A stretch of DNA of 64,000 nucleotides from Tyto alba (GCF_018691265.1 NW_024881296.1:13113427-13177426), one strand, 5' to 3'; counted from the stretch's first letter, positions 12,501-27,106 are shown. Translations and numbers: made by a program. The notes: generated from the sequence alone by a model not told the origin.

Positions 12501-15500
12501 GATCACACCCAAGTTAAGATACAAATGCAGGTGAATGGAACAGGATAGTCAATTCTGCTTATAACATGAAGAACCTACAAAGCTAGAAAACAGGAGTGAA
12601 ATGCAGGAAAAAAAATGTATTTCTATCAGATAGGAGAGACAGCTGATGACACCGAGAAACATATTCATACATATACTGGCACAGAGCCCAGAGAAACAGC
12701 TTGTTTCCCCATTGCTCAGGTGTAATCTGATACTGTGAGGTCTTGCAAGATATCCGAAGCATTCTTGTCATGAAGTGGATGCTCATAAAATCCTGATGAA
12801 GACTTTTGCATTAGAATAACGTGAAAATGTTGGTGACATCAGTAAGGCCATTTCCTGCCTCCAGCCAGCCCTCCAGAGCAGGATGGCTTCCTGCTGTACT
12901 TGTTCCTCTTGGAATATACTTTAAATACATGTAAATTTCCCTCAGACAAAAGCATTTCTGATATCAAGTCTAAACTTCACCTCTTAGAAATGCAGACTCT
13001 TCCTGACAGTACCACTGTTTACTCTCCTAAACTACTCTACACAATTGTGAGGCACTGGAGAAAGCTGAAGAAAAATCACTTTTATCAGATCTACAAACAC
13101 CTGTAATAAATTTACAAACAGCTACCTAACCAGTTCACTCTCAGTTTAGCTGGATGGACAGCCTTTTAAATTACCATTAACGCACACCTTCCAATTCCTT
13201 TTTAAACATACTTTTTTCTTCAAATCTATATTTCATCAGTTCTTTTCCTGGTGTTTCATTATCTCCATCTTTTCAGGCATTTTGGTTTTCTTGACACTGT
13301 TAATATTTTTACCCTAAGTTTCTATGTGTTTCAACAACTTTGTTGTTTGGGAATCTTTTTTCCCTTTTCTAGATTACAAAGGCTTTGTTATTTTTGCTCA
13401 GAGAATTCTCACTTTGTTCCCCACCAGCCACTAAAGGTTTTTATCTCCCAAAAATTTCTGTCTGAGGACAAAACAAAACATGGCTTGGAAATACGTGAAA
13501 AGAGAGGACTTATTTATAAAGCACAGTGCCAAATACCCTTATTAAATGATTTTTCATTTTACACTCCTTACAGCAATTTTCATTTCACATCAGGGTGATC
13601 ACATTCAATCAACTTGATCTGAGAACAATTTACAAAGTTTCCTCCTATCAAGTGCTTAAATAATATCTGTCATGTAATATCTCTCACTTTTCTCTCTCTA
13701 ACAGATTCCTCCTCCTTTATGTCTCGCCATAAGGTAGATTTCATGGGTCCCACTCTAAAGCTTAATTTTGGAGATATTCACCAGTGACCATGACGACATT
13801 TCATATTAGCACTGTGACAGCAATGCTACATAGAAATTACTCAGAAAATGCAGAATATATATTTTTTTAAAAATATTTACTATTCACTTCTGTAAGGCAG
13901 TTAAAGCCAAATTGTTATTTTCATTACAGCTGCTTTGCACCGTCAGTGATGGAAAACAAGATCTTCAAGCAGGATTAAGCATATAGTAGCTAAAAGTTGA
14001 AGTTAAACCTTAAAACTGTCCCCAAATCCATTTATAATGCCAGGATGACTGCAAGAAATCTTACTATAAAAAATGTAGTCACTAAACTTTTCACATCTCA
14101 AACCATAAAATTTTAGAGCTTAAAGATTCATTGGAGCCTCCTTCTTGTTCTCAAAGATGTTTCTCAGGTTCTCCCGCACTTCGGTTAACCCATTTGTACT
14201 GAAACTGCTGCAAACATCCCCAAACTCAGCCTCGGCCACTGAGGGCAGAGTGCCTGCAGGAAATGTCCCCACAGAAGGTGTCAATGTCCCCACAGAAGCA
14301 GAACGAGGTCCTCGACCCGCTCCTTGATCAATACTCTAAATCTAAGAGAGTTACAGCCACTGTGCAGCTGGCCAAGATGCTGCCACTACTCATCTGAGAA
14401 AGCCTCTGCAGGACTAGAGTCTTCCCACTCCAAAATAAACATTCAGGGAAAGCCATAATACACACCACCCAATACTTACTTTCCGTACTCTGGTGACATC
14501 CAATGGCTAAAAGTGTAATAGATGTTTCTTCAATTTCAAAGATTAGTCATCCAAGTTCCCCCTTTCCATTTAGTAGAGAAACAAAAAAAAAGTCAAACAA
14601 AATGCTTCAATAACGATAATGACAACTATATCTTTCCAGAAAACAGGTAATTATAATTTAACAGCTGAAAGCTGTTAATTTGTCTCCATCCACTCCCACC
14701 CATTCTACATATCAATTAGTAAGCAAAACCTATACACCATTCATGGTTTCCAAATATGTCCATTTCCAGCAGAAAGGTCTTTAAAAAGAAAATAGCCCAA
14801 TCCAGAACTGTATTTTAGAACCCTATGTCATCACTGGCTTCAGAATAAGCTTTCCTGATGAAGAATTAAGTTTGACCAGGAAGGCATCTAACCCCTTGGC
14901 GTAACCCTGAAAATTTCCGTAGTACTGACATGCTTAAAGGTATGCACATGCTTAGGCATGCCTGCAAATGGCAGCCCTCTCACGCAAACTAGTGCTGCTG
15001 TTAGCACTGCTACATTTCTAACTGTAGTCAATACCTTCATAAAAGATACTTATTCCAACTAAGGAAGCATCTGAATAATTTAGTGTCTCCCAGAAACTAT
15101 TCCTTATTTTAGAGAGGGAGCACAGATAATACTTGGAATGAAACTTTCTCCATTTCTAGCTCAGTTTATCATGCAATATAATAATGATGCTGCATTGACA
15201 TAAGAAATAACCAAGTGCTTTTTAAAAATCTGAAGCTATTATTTTCATTAATAGAATCAATTCCTTAATTAAGTCATGAGAATTTCAGCATACAACATGC
15301 TTCCTCACACTTAGCTACTAGTTCTCATTTTCTTCCTTACTACAATATTCCACAGTGAATGTGGAAAGAAGGAGCTGCCAAGCCATAATATCTGCCGTAA
15401 AATGAGAGATTGTCATCTACATTCCTGCTGACTTGTCCCAGTCACAACGCACCAGTGCACACACTTCCATTTCAAAAACTGCCACCAGTATTGAAGAAGC

Positions 15501-18230
15501 TTCAAAGAAGCATAAACACTGCAAGGAGGTTTGAACTAACATGGAGAATCACAAATTGATATGGATTGGCCATGGATTTTGCACAATTATCGAGTTAAAA
15601 TTGGTTTTTATGTTCCAGAAAATACTACTTTTACATCGCTATAAGTCTTCAGTTAAATCTCATTTTCTCCATGGCCAAGAAACGTGGGCCTTTAATCATC
15701 ATACTGTAGCTTCAGCGATGGGTCATGAGCGAAATCAGATTATTTGTTTCAGTTCAACAACCATGGAATGAGACATTGCAGAGCGCGGTACAAGAAAATG
15801 AGAAATATGTTATTCCTTATTTGCAAAGGAAGAAAGCGAAGGTTTATTGTGATGGGCAAATGCTGGGAGACAGCTAGAGTTTTTGTTAATATATGTCAGT
15901 GCTGATATGGCTTATAGATATCAGTAGAAGTTAAATAATCAACAACAATGCTCTGCTTTGCAAGATAAAAGAAATGCCAGCAGTACATATTTGAAAAACA
16001 TGAGCCTCTGGTAATTTCTAAAGTCAACCATGACCCAAATCAATGAACTGAAAAAGTGTGTGGGAAGGAATGATCCATCACAATCACACTGTTTTGTAAA
16101 AACTTCACTTTCATTAAGATTGCAAAATTAAAAGATGTTTTCAAGTGTGTGCATATACACATTTATAGTTTTATACAACTTTTCTTGGCTTTCTTATTTC
16201 TATGCTGAATTTTTCATCTCATGTTTGCTACTTCCTCCCACGTCTCATGACACTGTTATACCCTAATCCATAAGGTTTTCTGAATCCCCACCACCACCCC
16301 TGCACTGACACAATGAGACTCAGGAGAGGTCCCTCACCAGCTCGGGCACCTGCCCCTTTCAACAGATCTGCTGACACACATGGGACTGGCTTGTGCATAT
16401 TAGAAAGCCTGGTACAGTATCAGAATGATCTACATAAACCATACATTTAGCTTATTTTACTGCTTGAATGCTGGTTTCCAGTCAAATTTTACATCCTAAT
16501 CAGAGACCTTGCCATTATAAATGGAGGGAGGGGACAAGCGTTGCTCTACAGTGCATGCTTCTCTTAAAAACGCTACAACATGCTAACTTTAAGTAGCTTG
16601 TGTTAAGTCCCTACTGTTGTTACACGACTACAATAGGTACTTAAGCTAAAGACGACTTGAGTATTTCTTATGAAAGTATCAACATGGGCTAGTTGTAAAT
16701 GAGAGGTTCAGAGAAAGTACTTCTCTGCGGGCCAGCTGCAGGAACAAGCTCCTTGCAGACCGCGAGACAAACACTTCACCACTGTCATTCTCCTTGCTGA
16801 GGCTGTGCAGGCAATACTCACCAAAGTAGGTATTTTTTAAGGTCTGAACACAGTTAGTGGAGTTGTACTGTCAGTATAAACAGCAGGAGATGCAGGGTTA
16901 GTTTTGAGTTTGGGGATTTTTGTTGGTGTTTTCTTTTTTTTTTTTTAATTTGTTTTAATCAAGTGGCTGACTCCTCTTCTTAAATGGGGGTTATTCTCAG
17001 CTAGTAAATGGATTGCAGCCTCTGGTAAATTTCATGTAGATCATTAAGACCACTAAAAGAACCCAAATCACGCCTACAATTTAAGCTGAGTGTAAGAACT
17101 AAACATGAAAAGACCACATCTCCTTTTGGTGGAGTCCTCAAAACCTGAATACGCCATCTGAAAAAGAGATCTGCTACTTCTCAGTGAACGCAGCTAAAGG
17201 AACACAGCTCTGTCATCTGCAAAAACTAGTTCTAGTACTAAAATATTTGTCTAAAGAAAACAAACTCTTTTGCATTTATAAGTGCTGCTTGTGGAAATCA
17301 CCTCTGCTAATACAAAATAAAAGTGATAAAAACATTCTAACATAGGAAGGCCAAAAAACAATGACAAAAAGTTGCAGAGTAACTTTAACCCACCACAATG
17401 TAGATACCTATTACCATGGCAAAATTCAGTTCTGGAGGAGATCCAATTTCTTGACAGCCAGTGGCTCCAGACTGTGGAACAAAAATCCAAGGAACCACTC
17501 AGATTTCAAATCCGAAATCTAACCTACAGATGATCCATATTGTTTGGGGTTATTTATTTAATTTAAAAGTAAATTATATTTTGGAAATGCCATGTAGTTC
17601 ATTTTCTACTGGTATGACAGCTTCCATACTGAACTGGCTATGTTTAAAAAATGTATGTTTGTTCAGGGCTGTCAATTAGAAAAATTACGTGTTTCACTAA
17701 GCTGTGTTCTTACTTAGAAATAATTATTTTTTTCTTTTTAAAAGCAGACTGAATTTACAATCTGCTATTACACGGGTATTTGAGTTGTTCTAAAACAACC
17801 TCACGCAGGGGGCTGAGTAGTGGCATCCCTTCTGCTGTGCACCAGTTTTACCACAGTCACACTAAGTGCATGCTGGTTATATGACAATTAACCAAAATTT
17901 GGTTAACTTCACATCACTAACCCCAAGATTTTGTAGAAATTCTTCAGAACACAGAGAAAATTTATCAAAACCTGAAAAGCTTGCATTTATATATATAAAT
18001 ATGTATGTGCCAGATGTTTCCAAATTAAGTCACTTAAAATGGGAGAGTATACAGAAGACACTGACACAGAATAATTTGCTGATTCAGGACCATGTGTTTG
18101 CACTCCATATAAAGCTACTTTTTCATCCAATTTGATAAAAAGTTCACAGCATGATACTAGGTCATTGCGCTGCTGAAGATGGGGCCTTCTGTGGGACATA
18201 AAAAAAAACAAGGCTCTGACCACTGCATTC

Positions 18231-18233
<3 letters not shown>

Positions 18234-18263
<30 letters not shown>

Positions 18264-18275
18264 AAAAAAAAAAAA
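18234..18275 (+). repeat. Longest A tract of the window (A28-GG-A12)
   Basis: Twenty-eight A, two G, then twelve A. No retrotransposed gene body could be recognised to its left, so its origin is open. Confidence 0.95.
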
Positions 18276-20644
18276 TCTACAAGTTCAGTTTTTTGTTTAA
18301 GTTTTTTGGCCAAAAAAACACACCAAAAAATCCCCCAAATGTGACAGGACAAGGACTGATCGATCAATCCCCCCCCAACACAATCTTTTAAAATTATTTT
18401 CCTGCATTCCTCATTCTAAACTACAGGTTAAGTGAACAGTAGCAGTGTCTCACTCCATAAAATACAGCAGAAATTCCTTAACCTACCTGACTGGGAAACC
18501 GCAAGGTTCGTATTTGCAAAGACTTTTAAAAACCTTGGATGGAAATCCAGATTAGAGCATGTTTGGTATTAATCATTCTTGTAAAATTCACGAACCTTGA
18601 AAATGTCTGTGAATGTTTTAAGCTAAAATATGGACCGAGTTTCCAAGACTAATTTGTGCTGGCAGTGCTCAAGACAGAATTACAAACAGATGTTCTAGGT
18701 CTGTCTGAAAAACTAAAGAATTTGGGGATAAAAGTCTTCTAAATGATTAATGATATTGACAAAAAAAAATAAATATGCAATCATCTGCTAAAACTAAATA
18801 TATATAAACACATAACCCCAAATCAAAGTATATATCCTATGAAAATACCAAACAGATTAACATAAGATAGGCAGTGCCATGACAGTTGTTTTAGGACACT
18901 AAAAGAACATGTTACAACTCTCTTTTAGAGTGAAAATTTGATATACTTAATAGTACCATCACATATTAAAAAAAAAAAAAAATACATGTGGGAATAAAAG
19001 AACCACTGAGACTTGGACATCGTATAATACTTAAGAATGAAAGACTCTCAAAATGAGAGCTGTAGCTAAGAACAAAAATAGGTAACATTACCCATTTATT
19101 GACACTTTTACATGACCTTAGAAGGTGCTTTTATTTTCACAGGGACACTGACTTTTAAAAGAAAATTAGAAGTAAAAAAAAAAAATAAGAGGAAATGTAA
19201 ATATATTAGAATGCTGGCAAGCAAAAATAAATCCTAAATGCAGTACATCATTATATTTAATTTGTGAAGTGTTAAAATAACATATTCAGAGTACCCTAAA
19301 CTAACCGCAAACAGACAAATTTGCAGGATAAAATGTCCTACTATCCTAGAAGGCTTGTAATGCTTAACTGGAATTCTTAAAGACAGAAACCAAAAAGCAG
19401 CTTAAGTCCATTTTTGTACTGGATTTGTGTGTTTTTAAAATGGAGTTACTCATTCTTGGGTCTTTTTGACTCTTACATTTTGCTCATTCTGCGTAATTAC
19501 TAAGAAATCCAACAACTCTCATAGCTATGATTTGAGGAAACAAATTAACTTCCCAAATACTTATTTGATTTAGAGTTAAAACTCTTCAGGCACATTTTCT
19601 AAGATGACAAAAATTCTGTTTATGAAAGCATACTTAGGATGCATACATCAAAAACATTTACACATTAGAATCTTCTAGTGGAAAGCATTTTTGTTGAGTG
19701 GACAGCTGCAGGTAAAAATACTGAATAAAGGCAACTGTGTAAATGAAAGGAGGAAACCCACGGATTTCTGAGAACAAGAACTGGTGTTTTGTCCAGTGCT
19801 GAATTCTGAATCCATAAGATAAAAATTAAATAGTGGAGTACCATCACCCTGCTTAGCGATAGACTTCTCTTGTACCACTGAAGTCTTTGACAAAATTTTC
19901 ACCAACACCACAAGTGCGGGATGTAGAAAAGCAAATTACACAATTGGGTCATTTTCCTCCAGCAAGGATTGCTCTCCTCTGACCAGTGAAAAAGTAAATT
20001 AGCATTGACACCAAGATCATCATCTCTAGGTTTCAGGTCAGACCAGAGTAGATCAACTGTGCACTAATGCACTGCAAAAATCCACTGTCTGATGACATTC
20101 ATTGGGGCAAATGGGGGGCATTTCTGAGCTGCAACCCACTTTGCTACGACACAACTGAAACCAGCAATCAACCCAGCAAGTCTGAAGCTTCAGGCACCTG
20201 CAGTACCCTCCAGGCAGTCATTCCACAGCAACAGGCACACATGCAGATCTACAGTTTTCTAACAAAAACAACTCAAAACATTAATTTTGGGAAAAAAGCC
20301 TCCTACAAAAAACTTCAGCACTAATGGAAAGCTATTTTAGTGATCACTATTCATAAATAAACCATCTACACAGTAATGGCCAGAAAGTAGTCTGCCCTCC
20401 AAATTTAAGACTCACTGACATGTTTGCCAGTAACTACTAAAGCTACAAGTATGTCTTTGATTCAGGGACTGGGAAAAGAACAGAAAGGAGAAAAAGCAGG
20501 TATAGACTAGTCCAGCCCAATTAACAGGCAAGTTTTGTGAGGACCATTCTCAGGACCCCTTGGAGACACCAAGGACCGCTCTCTCAGGACCCCAGGGAGA
20601 AAGCAGCATGCAGCTGTGGGAAGGTGCTTACACCACAACTCAGC

Positions 20645-20765
20645 GTTGGAGATCACAGAACCAGAAAACCAGTTAGGTTGTGCAAAACCTCTGGAAGTCA
20701 CTGTGTCCCACCTCCTGCCCAAAGCAGAGCTCCCTTCAAAGACTGACTGGGTGCGATGCAATCAG
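20645..20765 (-). mobile_element. Degraded CR1 fragment
   Basis: A stretch with GGAGATCACAGAACCAGAAA, a GTTAGGTTGTGCAAAACCTC block, CTGGAAGTCACTGTGTCCC and ACCTCCTGCCCAAAGCAG resembles the CR1 3' tail read backwards, but is much more diverged than the copy at 2.7 kb. Boundaries are approximate. Confidence 0.6.
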
Positions 20766-21968
20766 ATCTTCTGCTTAAACGTAAGCGCCACTGAAAATCC
20801 CACAATCATCAGCTCCACTGGTCTTGCTATACATCTATATACCCAATCCTCTGTAACGAGTCCAAACCTTTTATTTGTACTGGTGAGCATCTACCAACAT
20901 GAGCTGGGTCACCAATTGCTTTTGGTGACATCCAGGAGCTACCGACACTCAAGTTGCCGTCCCTGGGACCCAGCAGCAAGTACAGCGAATCAAGGGTGAG
21001 CACAGAGGAAGAGAGCGGATCACACTCATGAGAGCTACTGAGGAGGACATTATTCAGCACCAATAAGCCCAGGTCATGTACATCACCTGAAAATCCAGTT
21101 CTTTCAAACTGCCTGAAGACTCAATAAAGGAACACTGTATCAAGTATACACCACGCATTTTCATGGTCTCTTTCCACACAACAAAAGAGAGGAATCCTTT
21201 GCCTAAAAACAACAACAAAAGGGGCAGACAAATAAAAGCCCTTTATACATCCACACACTTAAGAATTATATTGGCAGGGAGGAACAGATAGAAAAATTGG
21301 TAACTAATATCACATACAGTCCTTATTAAAAAAAAAAAAAAAAATCAATGAATGTCTTAACTCAAAAAATAATTCAGTATCTATCTGTGGTAGAGATTAT
21401 GTAATTTTTTTTTTTGTTACATAGCCAGGAAGCTTATTATATTTAGAACACAAACCCAAAATGCTTGCAATAACCCACTGGGTACAACAACGTTAACAAC
21501 AGATCCATTAGTCAGCATTCAACAACTACACAAATAGTGTTAAAAAAAAAAAAATCAAGTAGTTCTTCATCTGCTGAAACGATTTAGCAAGTCTATCTGA
21601 AAGAGGATGGGATAGCCATAAACACACCCTGCTTGTGAGGCCATGCTGCCTCTCCCGCGTTCGCAGGAGCACTTCAGTGCCCTCCAACTTTCTCTTTGCT
21701 GCGGCAAAATCCTTCTACGTGCCTGAGGCCTCAATGAGCTCAACCTCTAACCGTGTCACCAAGCCCTGCCAGTAGCACTGGCATTACACAGGAGGCAGCT
21801 AAACTAAATTTAGTGCTACACAGGGAATCACTTTAAAGGAAGACAAATGAAGCTAACCTGGGAAGATCTGAAACTTAATGAAAGACAAACTCTAGAATAA
21901 ATACTCGCAAGTCACAGTAGTAAAGCAGACTCCCAGATAGTCTTTTTAGGCACTTTATCTCATCTCAT

Positions 21969-22310
21969 TTGTATGTTATCCCATCATGTACTTTAATAAA
22001 ATTTGGCAAGAAAATCTTCCAGCAAAATAACAGTTTAGCTGTGTTTGCATGCCCCGCAGGAGTTGCACAAAGACCGATGCTCTCACTAATGTATATAAAT
22101 GACTGCCTGAAGGTTGCACAGATGCTCCACTGTGCATCTGCACTGATGATGTGGTCATTTTGAAAAGCCCTTTCCCAATCTGTTACGGAATACCTGTTTC
22201 TAGTTTCCTGACTTAGGGAATAAGCTTCACCACGAAATGGCTTACTGATAATTGCCTCATGTTCAATCTGTTATGAATAAAATGCATGATACTCCTGCCT
22301 CACTTTGAGG
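21969..22310 (+). pseudogene. Fossil of a non-LTR retrotransposon reverse transcriptase
   Basis: One plus-strand frame from 21969 reads AGVAQRPMLSLMYINDC, like the conserved GVPQGS-x-LSPLLY-x-x-YIND block of LINE reverse transcriptases. About 45 bases later, in a different frame, 22139-22162 reads CTDDVVIL, the catalytic (Y/F)xDD box with the first position decayed. That second frame continues into KWLTDNCLMFNLL near 22235-22273, like the W-x(4)-L-x-x-N segment that follows the DD box. At least one frameshift and several stops make it dead. The avian CR1 box usually reads FADDTKL, so this looks like another LINE clade, but the clade cannot be fixed by eye. The copy probably extends further right in more decayed form. 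Confidence 0.65.
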
Positions 22311-25300
22311 AACAGTTGCACATAAAGCAGTTGGAGAACTGACAGTGGCATTTAGGTAGATGATAAACACGGCAATTTAATACACTTTAGAGCTTGCACT
22401 TTGGTGGTTCTATGCAAGTCATGTGGCTTTTAACAGCTGATAAATTTTCCCCTCCAACATGGCTCCAACCATACTGCCTGTGAGCACTAATTATGGAGTA
22501 ATCAATGTTAGCCCATACTCCTTCCTAAATGGTTTACAAAGAATGAATAATAAAAGCCTGCTGCAAATGTAAACAGATTACCTCATTATCATAGATTCTG
22601 GGTCTGTGTTCAACCATTTGCTATCAAAGATAGCAAGAATTAATCCACAGTCAAATTTCTTTGCTCTCTCCAGTCAGAAAGAAGAGAAAACTGGGTACTT
22701 ACTGCTTATGCATACAGGGTTGAATGCAAGAGTTGTCCAAGATAACCTTGATCTAGCAGCCAGATGACTAATAATTGTAAACAATATAAAGGCAATTTAA
22801 AATTTAAGATTACAGGGACAGAGGATTGTTGCACATATCACTGCTATTTCCACATTATTCCATTTGTGGACAATGATTTACCATAACCCAGAAGCCAAAA
22901 ACGTCCCCAATAACTCACAAAGCTGCAACACTACAGAGAAATGTTAGAGCAAACCCATAGTACTGACCGTGTCCAAGCAAGTATTCCTTACGTTGTTTTT
23001 AAAAGCATCCTTTTTCTTGGTCTCAAAATCATAAAAGCTATTAAAAATACACCAGATGCTGTAAGCAGCAGAGAAAACCTTGAAACAGTTTTACTGGAAG
23101 TACGAGGAAAATTATAGTTAAAAAATCTTTTTTAAAAAACAGTACTTCTGGAGAGTACTAGAGGTGTTCTATGGTATATTCTGAAGATGGAAAATAGTAT
23201 TTATGGTGGCAGAATTCAGTCCTATGACTGCACTCACATTATTGAATAATCTTTCCTGGTTTGCTTCTCTGTTTTTTAAATCTTCATTGTAACTCTCCCA
23301 GTTTTATACACTCAGGAGTTTCTGAAAACAAAAATCCATCCACTATGAATCTTTATCAGAATATTTCATCACTTAATTAATGATGAATAGGAAAAAAAAA
23401 AAAAAAAAGCTGTTGACATTTTAATAATTATTGGTTTACACAGCTTGGAAAAGTCAAAATTTTCTTAAGTATAATCACTGCAAAAAAAGGAAATGGTACA
23501 AAGGATAAAACAACATTACAGTTGCTTCTGGTCAATTTGAAACTTCCAGTGCTATACCCCGCTAAGTTGTAATGTTGACTCTGAGGGCCAAATGCAGATC
23601 TCACCTTATGGCAGCTGGGAGACATACGACAGGAGCAGGGCTACTGAAAGTCAAAAAAAAAAGTGTCTAATCCTGTATGCTGAATACTGCAAAGAAGCAG
23701 AAATACCAGCACATGCTTTAACAGCATTCGCCCAAGTAACGGGAGGAGCACCACTGCAACGACCAGCACCACAGCCTGGGCTGGTGCGCTTTGTCAGCAG
23801 CTTGGCTGCCACTGGGACACTGACTTGCCAGGAGAGCCCCAGCACTAGCCATCCCGGGGCACTGGCTTTGCTCAGCATGGCAGTGGCTTGGAGACGCAGG
23901 AATCCACGGGTTCAGTCCCTTTCATTGCCCCATGTCCCGCTGTCGCCACGCTTGAAAGGTGACAACTCTTGGGGGGCTACTGGTAACAATAAACCTGTCC
24001 TGCACCCTCAGATTTGGAAGCCTGAACCTTACCTGTCTTTGTGCTTCAAGAGCCACAAACCTTAACCCCCCAGGCCGAAAAAAAAGATTTTGAAGCCTTT
24101 TTAAGGTAGACAGACTTGTTTCAAAGAAAAACAAGAAAGATTGTGCCGTGGATTTCACACACCATTACATTACATCTCACTTCATTTTTCAGATGCTCTG
24201 CCATTCTTATCTTAAAATAGGAGGGGTGGTGGGAAGAAATTAAGAGTCTCTTCAAACAACCCTGGTAGATACAAATTTGACTCTTACTGCTTCCTATGAT
24301 GCTCATTCAATGCTGCGTTGGTTACTACGTCTGTGAATACCCTTTAAGTAGCATTGGGTATCAAAAAGCTTTAAGGGAGGTGCCGTGAAGCAGGCAGGCT
24401 CAGAGATGTGCCACAGTCCCTGGCAAGTCAGAGAAAAGGAGAGCAATGTGAAGGGGAGCCAGCTTGCACAGAGGTCACAGCTCACAGCTATGGGCATCTC
24501 TGTGATGAAGGGGACAGGCACAGAGGAAAAAAAGAGAAAGGGAGGGGAGTAGCACCATCCTGGTGCAGCAAAATGCCACTAGCCCTGCTCTGTCCACTCA
24601 GTGACCAAGCAGAAACTGGTCTCAGACACTGGGAAGTCTCAGAAGCACTGAACTCTACCAGCATGGTTTTGAAAGGGTGCCTGGCTTTTTATTGTGCCCA
24701 CAGTTCTGACAACTTTCCAGTCTGTCTGTCTGTCTGTCTGTCTATGCACTCACACACACCTCGGTATTTGCAGGCAAGGTCCTCCTCAAGGTCAGGAATT
24801 GGAAGTGCTGCTCCCAGGTGGGAGAGGGATGGTTCAGCCGCCTTAGCTATGAAACACGTTGTCCTGACAGTCTCTTTTTGTTCTGCAGAGGTTTGGTTTC
24901 ACTTTGATCATTTTTGATTATTTTTTTTTTCCTGTACAGTTTCCCTCAAATGTTTGTGTAGATTTGGATTTCACAGAAGCTGATGGGGAGTCAACAACTG
25001 CAGGTGATAAAGCCCAAACTCCTGTCAGAAAAAAAAAAATGTCGATAACATGACTGTCTTGTAGAGGATAGGAATGATTTGCAACTAAACTGAGCTTTGA
25101 ATGCAACTAAATTAAGTACCCAGCTGCTATATAAAAACTGTCTCAGAATAATTACATTCCTACTCCAAAAAGAAGAGAAAATGATTATTTGAACATATAT
25201 CCAGATGTGAAAGTGACTGAAGATACTTTGTGTCACTGAATATTTTAAAATAGTCCATATTTTAACGCATATGCATACCAGAATCTCTCAAGTATTTACC

Positions 25301-27101
25301 ATCCAACCATTCTTGGCCAGAAATACTTTCTATATGTAAAAGCTATAAAAACAATTTAAAAGGCAATCTGTTAAAGTATCCATTGAAAATGGTGCACAAT
25401 TTCTAGTTTTTCTCCCTATTTACCCATCTAAACATGAGACACAGAAGATAACATTGGCTCAAAACACAGACAATGAATGAGATAAGACACATTATCCTCA
25501 CACTTGTAAATGTAGAGTGAATGGGTTCAACAAGAGCTATACTGTACAGAATAAAAGCTATGTGCTATATTCCATTTTTGCCATAAGGATTGTTACTAGT
25601 GTAATATTATAGTCATTAAAGTATTATCATTTGTAAACATTAATTGGAGGCATAAATAGCTAAGGCAAATAGCCCCAAAATAAAGTGGCAATTTTTTAAC
25701 TCTCTAAAAAATTTTCAAGGAATATTACTTAATGTCATGCCTGTTGATTATAACCTGAAATATTTTTTTTTCTATTTACCAAAAATGAATCAGTCATAGG
25801 GTAATTTTTGTTCAAATATAAACACACCCACCCAGACATGAATATGAATGTTCTATTTCTTTTCAGAGATTTTTCCTCCTTTTTCTACAGGCCATGTGGC
25901 AGCAGCCCAGCCAACCAGTTAAAACAAAGATTTAAAACGGCATTTGGCAAACACCTAACTTCTGTTGTTTATAAAACAGGGACAATATTAAGAACAAACA
26001 CATTGACTGTGAACTACACCCTAGAAAGCAGAAATTTAGTTTCTGATAATCGATACCAAAGCAGCTTTTTGGAAAATTTACCTGTGAACTTAAAATCACC
26101 CTGCAGCTTATAAATGCCATGTAAGATTGTTTGTACTATCAAACCTGTCTAATAAGGGCAAAGTACATGGTGACCACTGTCAAATTAATTGTTCAATCAA
26201 GAATCGGTAAGTAAAAGGCATTAGCTCTGTTATGCTCCATTGCATACAGTTACATCTTTGATAACTGCCCAGTGGGAGTTTATGGATCCTACATGACCCC
26301 TGTCGAAATTCAACTGACTTCTTCCCAGCAAATTCTATTAGAATCGGTCCATGCATCGCTGCCCACAATAATCAAGAGCAGAGAGCCTGATTTATATATA
26401 AGCATTTTGTTTTAGTCTAACTCAATAGAATGTAAAATAGATGAGGTTATGAGATGGCTGTTTAGAAAAAGACAACTGCAACCCACTCTATACAACAAAT
26501 CAGAACCAACTATTAAATCTCTAATTAAAAAAGCTAGAAATGCTTCAGGAACAAGGAGGATAGGAAAAGAAAAATTTTTTTCTAAATATTGGCCTTTCGA
26601 AAAGTACCAGGATCAAAAAAAAAAAAAAAAAATCCATAAAGAGCTAATAGAGTGTGCAAATGCAATTCTCCAAATGTTCTGAGGTTTACCTACAGCAAGA
26701 AGCATTACCTTTACAGAATTTAAAAGTTCCTAATAAGAGCAAAACTGATGAATTTATTGAGAAAGCATATCCTATTTACTAGCAAGCTTAAAGATCTGGG
26801 TTAACCCTTTTTCAGAGACCTGGATAACCTAAACAAAGAGCCCATAATTCTTCCTTCATTTTCTTAAAGTTATTAATGTTCTTCAGATATAAATATTTAG
26901 TACTGCTTAACTATTCACCTCAGCTCATAATTTTAAGACATTTAAGACAATGAAAGAAAGAAACACAACAGCTATCATTTTTTTCATGGAAATAAGACAA
27001 TGACTGAAAATAAACTACCACCACACTAAAAGTTCAGGAAGTTACGATGAAGATTGCAGAAGTCAGGACGAGTCCATTCTCAGGAATGTTTATGCTTATG
27101 G
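22311..27101. other. SMYD3 intron 1 sequence, no gene seen
   Basis: Probably begins with further decayed LINE sequence up to about 22.6 kb. A GC-richer patch at about 23590-24070 has open frames in several phases but no family resemblance, and contains an AATAAA at 23988-23993. It might be an unrecognised old LTR. The rest is AT-rich intron with the TCTG microsatellite. Confidence 0.5.
24721..24743. repeat. (TCTG)n microsatellite
   Basis: Five perfect TCTG units plus a partial unit are followed by a short CACACACAC stretch. Confidence 0.95.
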
Positions 27102-27106
27102 AAAAC

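Larger units (their letters stand above)
3071..21968. other. SMYD3 intron 1 sequence, mostly unique
   Basis: A long AT-rich stretch without a supported gene. It contains A/T homopolymers (for example about 5845, 10005, 16930 and 18234), a short GTT microsatellite near 4501, and a GC-richer patch at about 9150-9590 of unknown origin. The degraded CR1 piece near 20.65 kb also falls here. SMYD3 exon 2 was searched for by its CSQC and KYC zinc-finger codons on the minus strand and not found. A 75-codon plus-strand frame at 10334-10561 is discussed as a finding. Confidence 0.6.

Noticed and set aside
24408..24917. 169-residue plus-strand frame
   Set aside because: It crosses the TCTG microsatellite, has no recognised domain, and shows no splice or promoter context.
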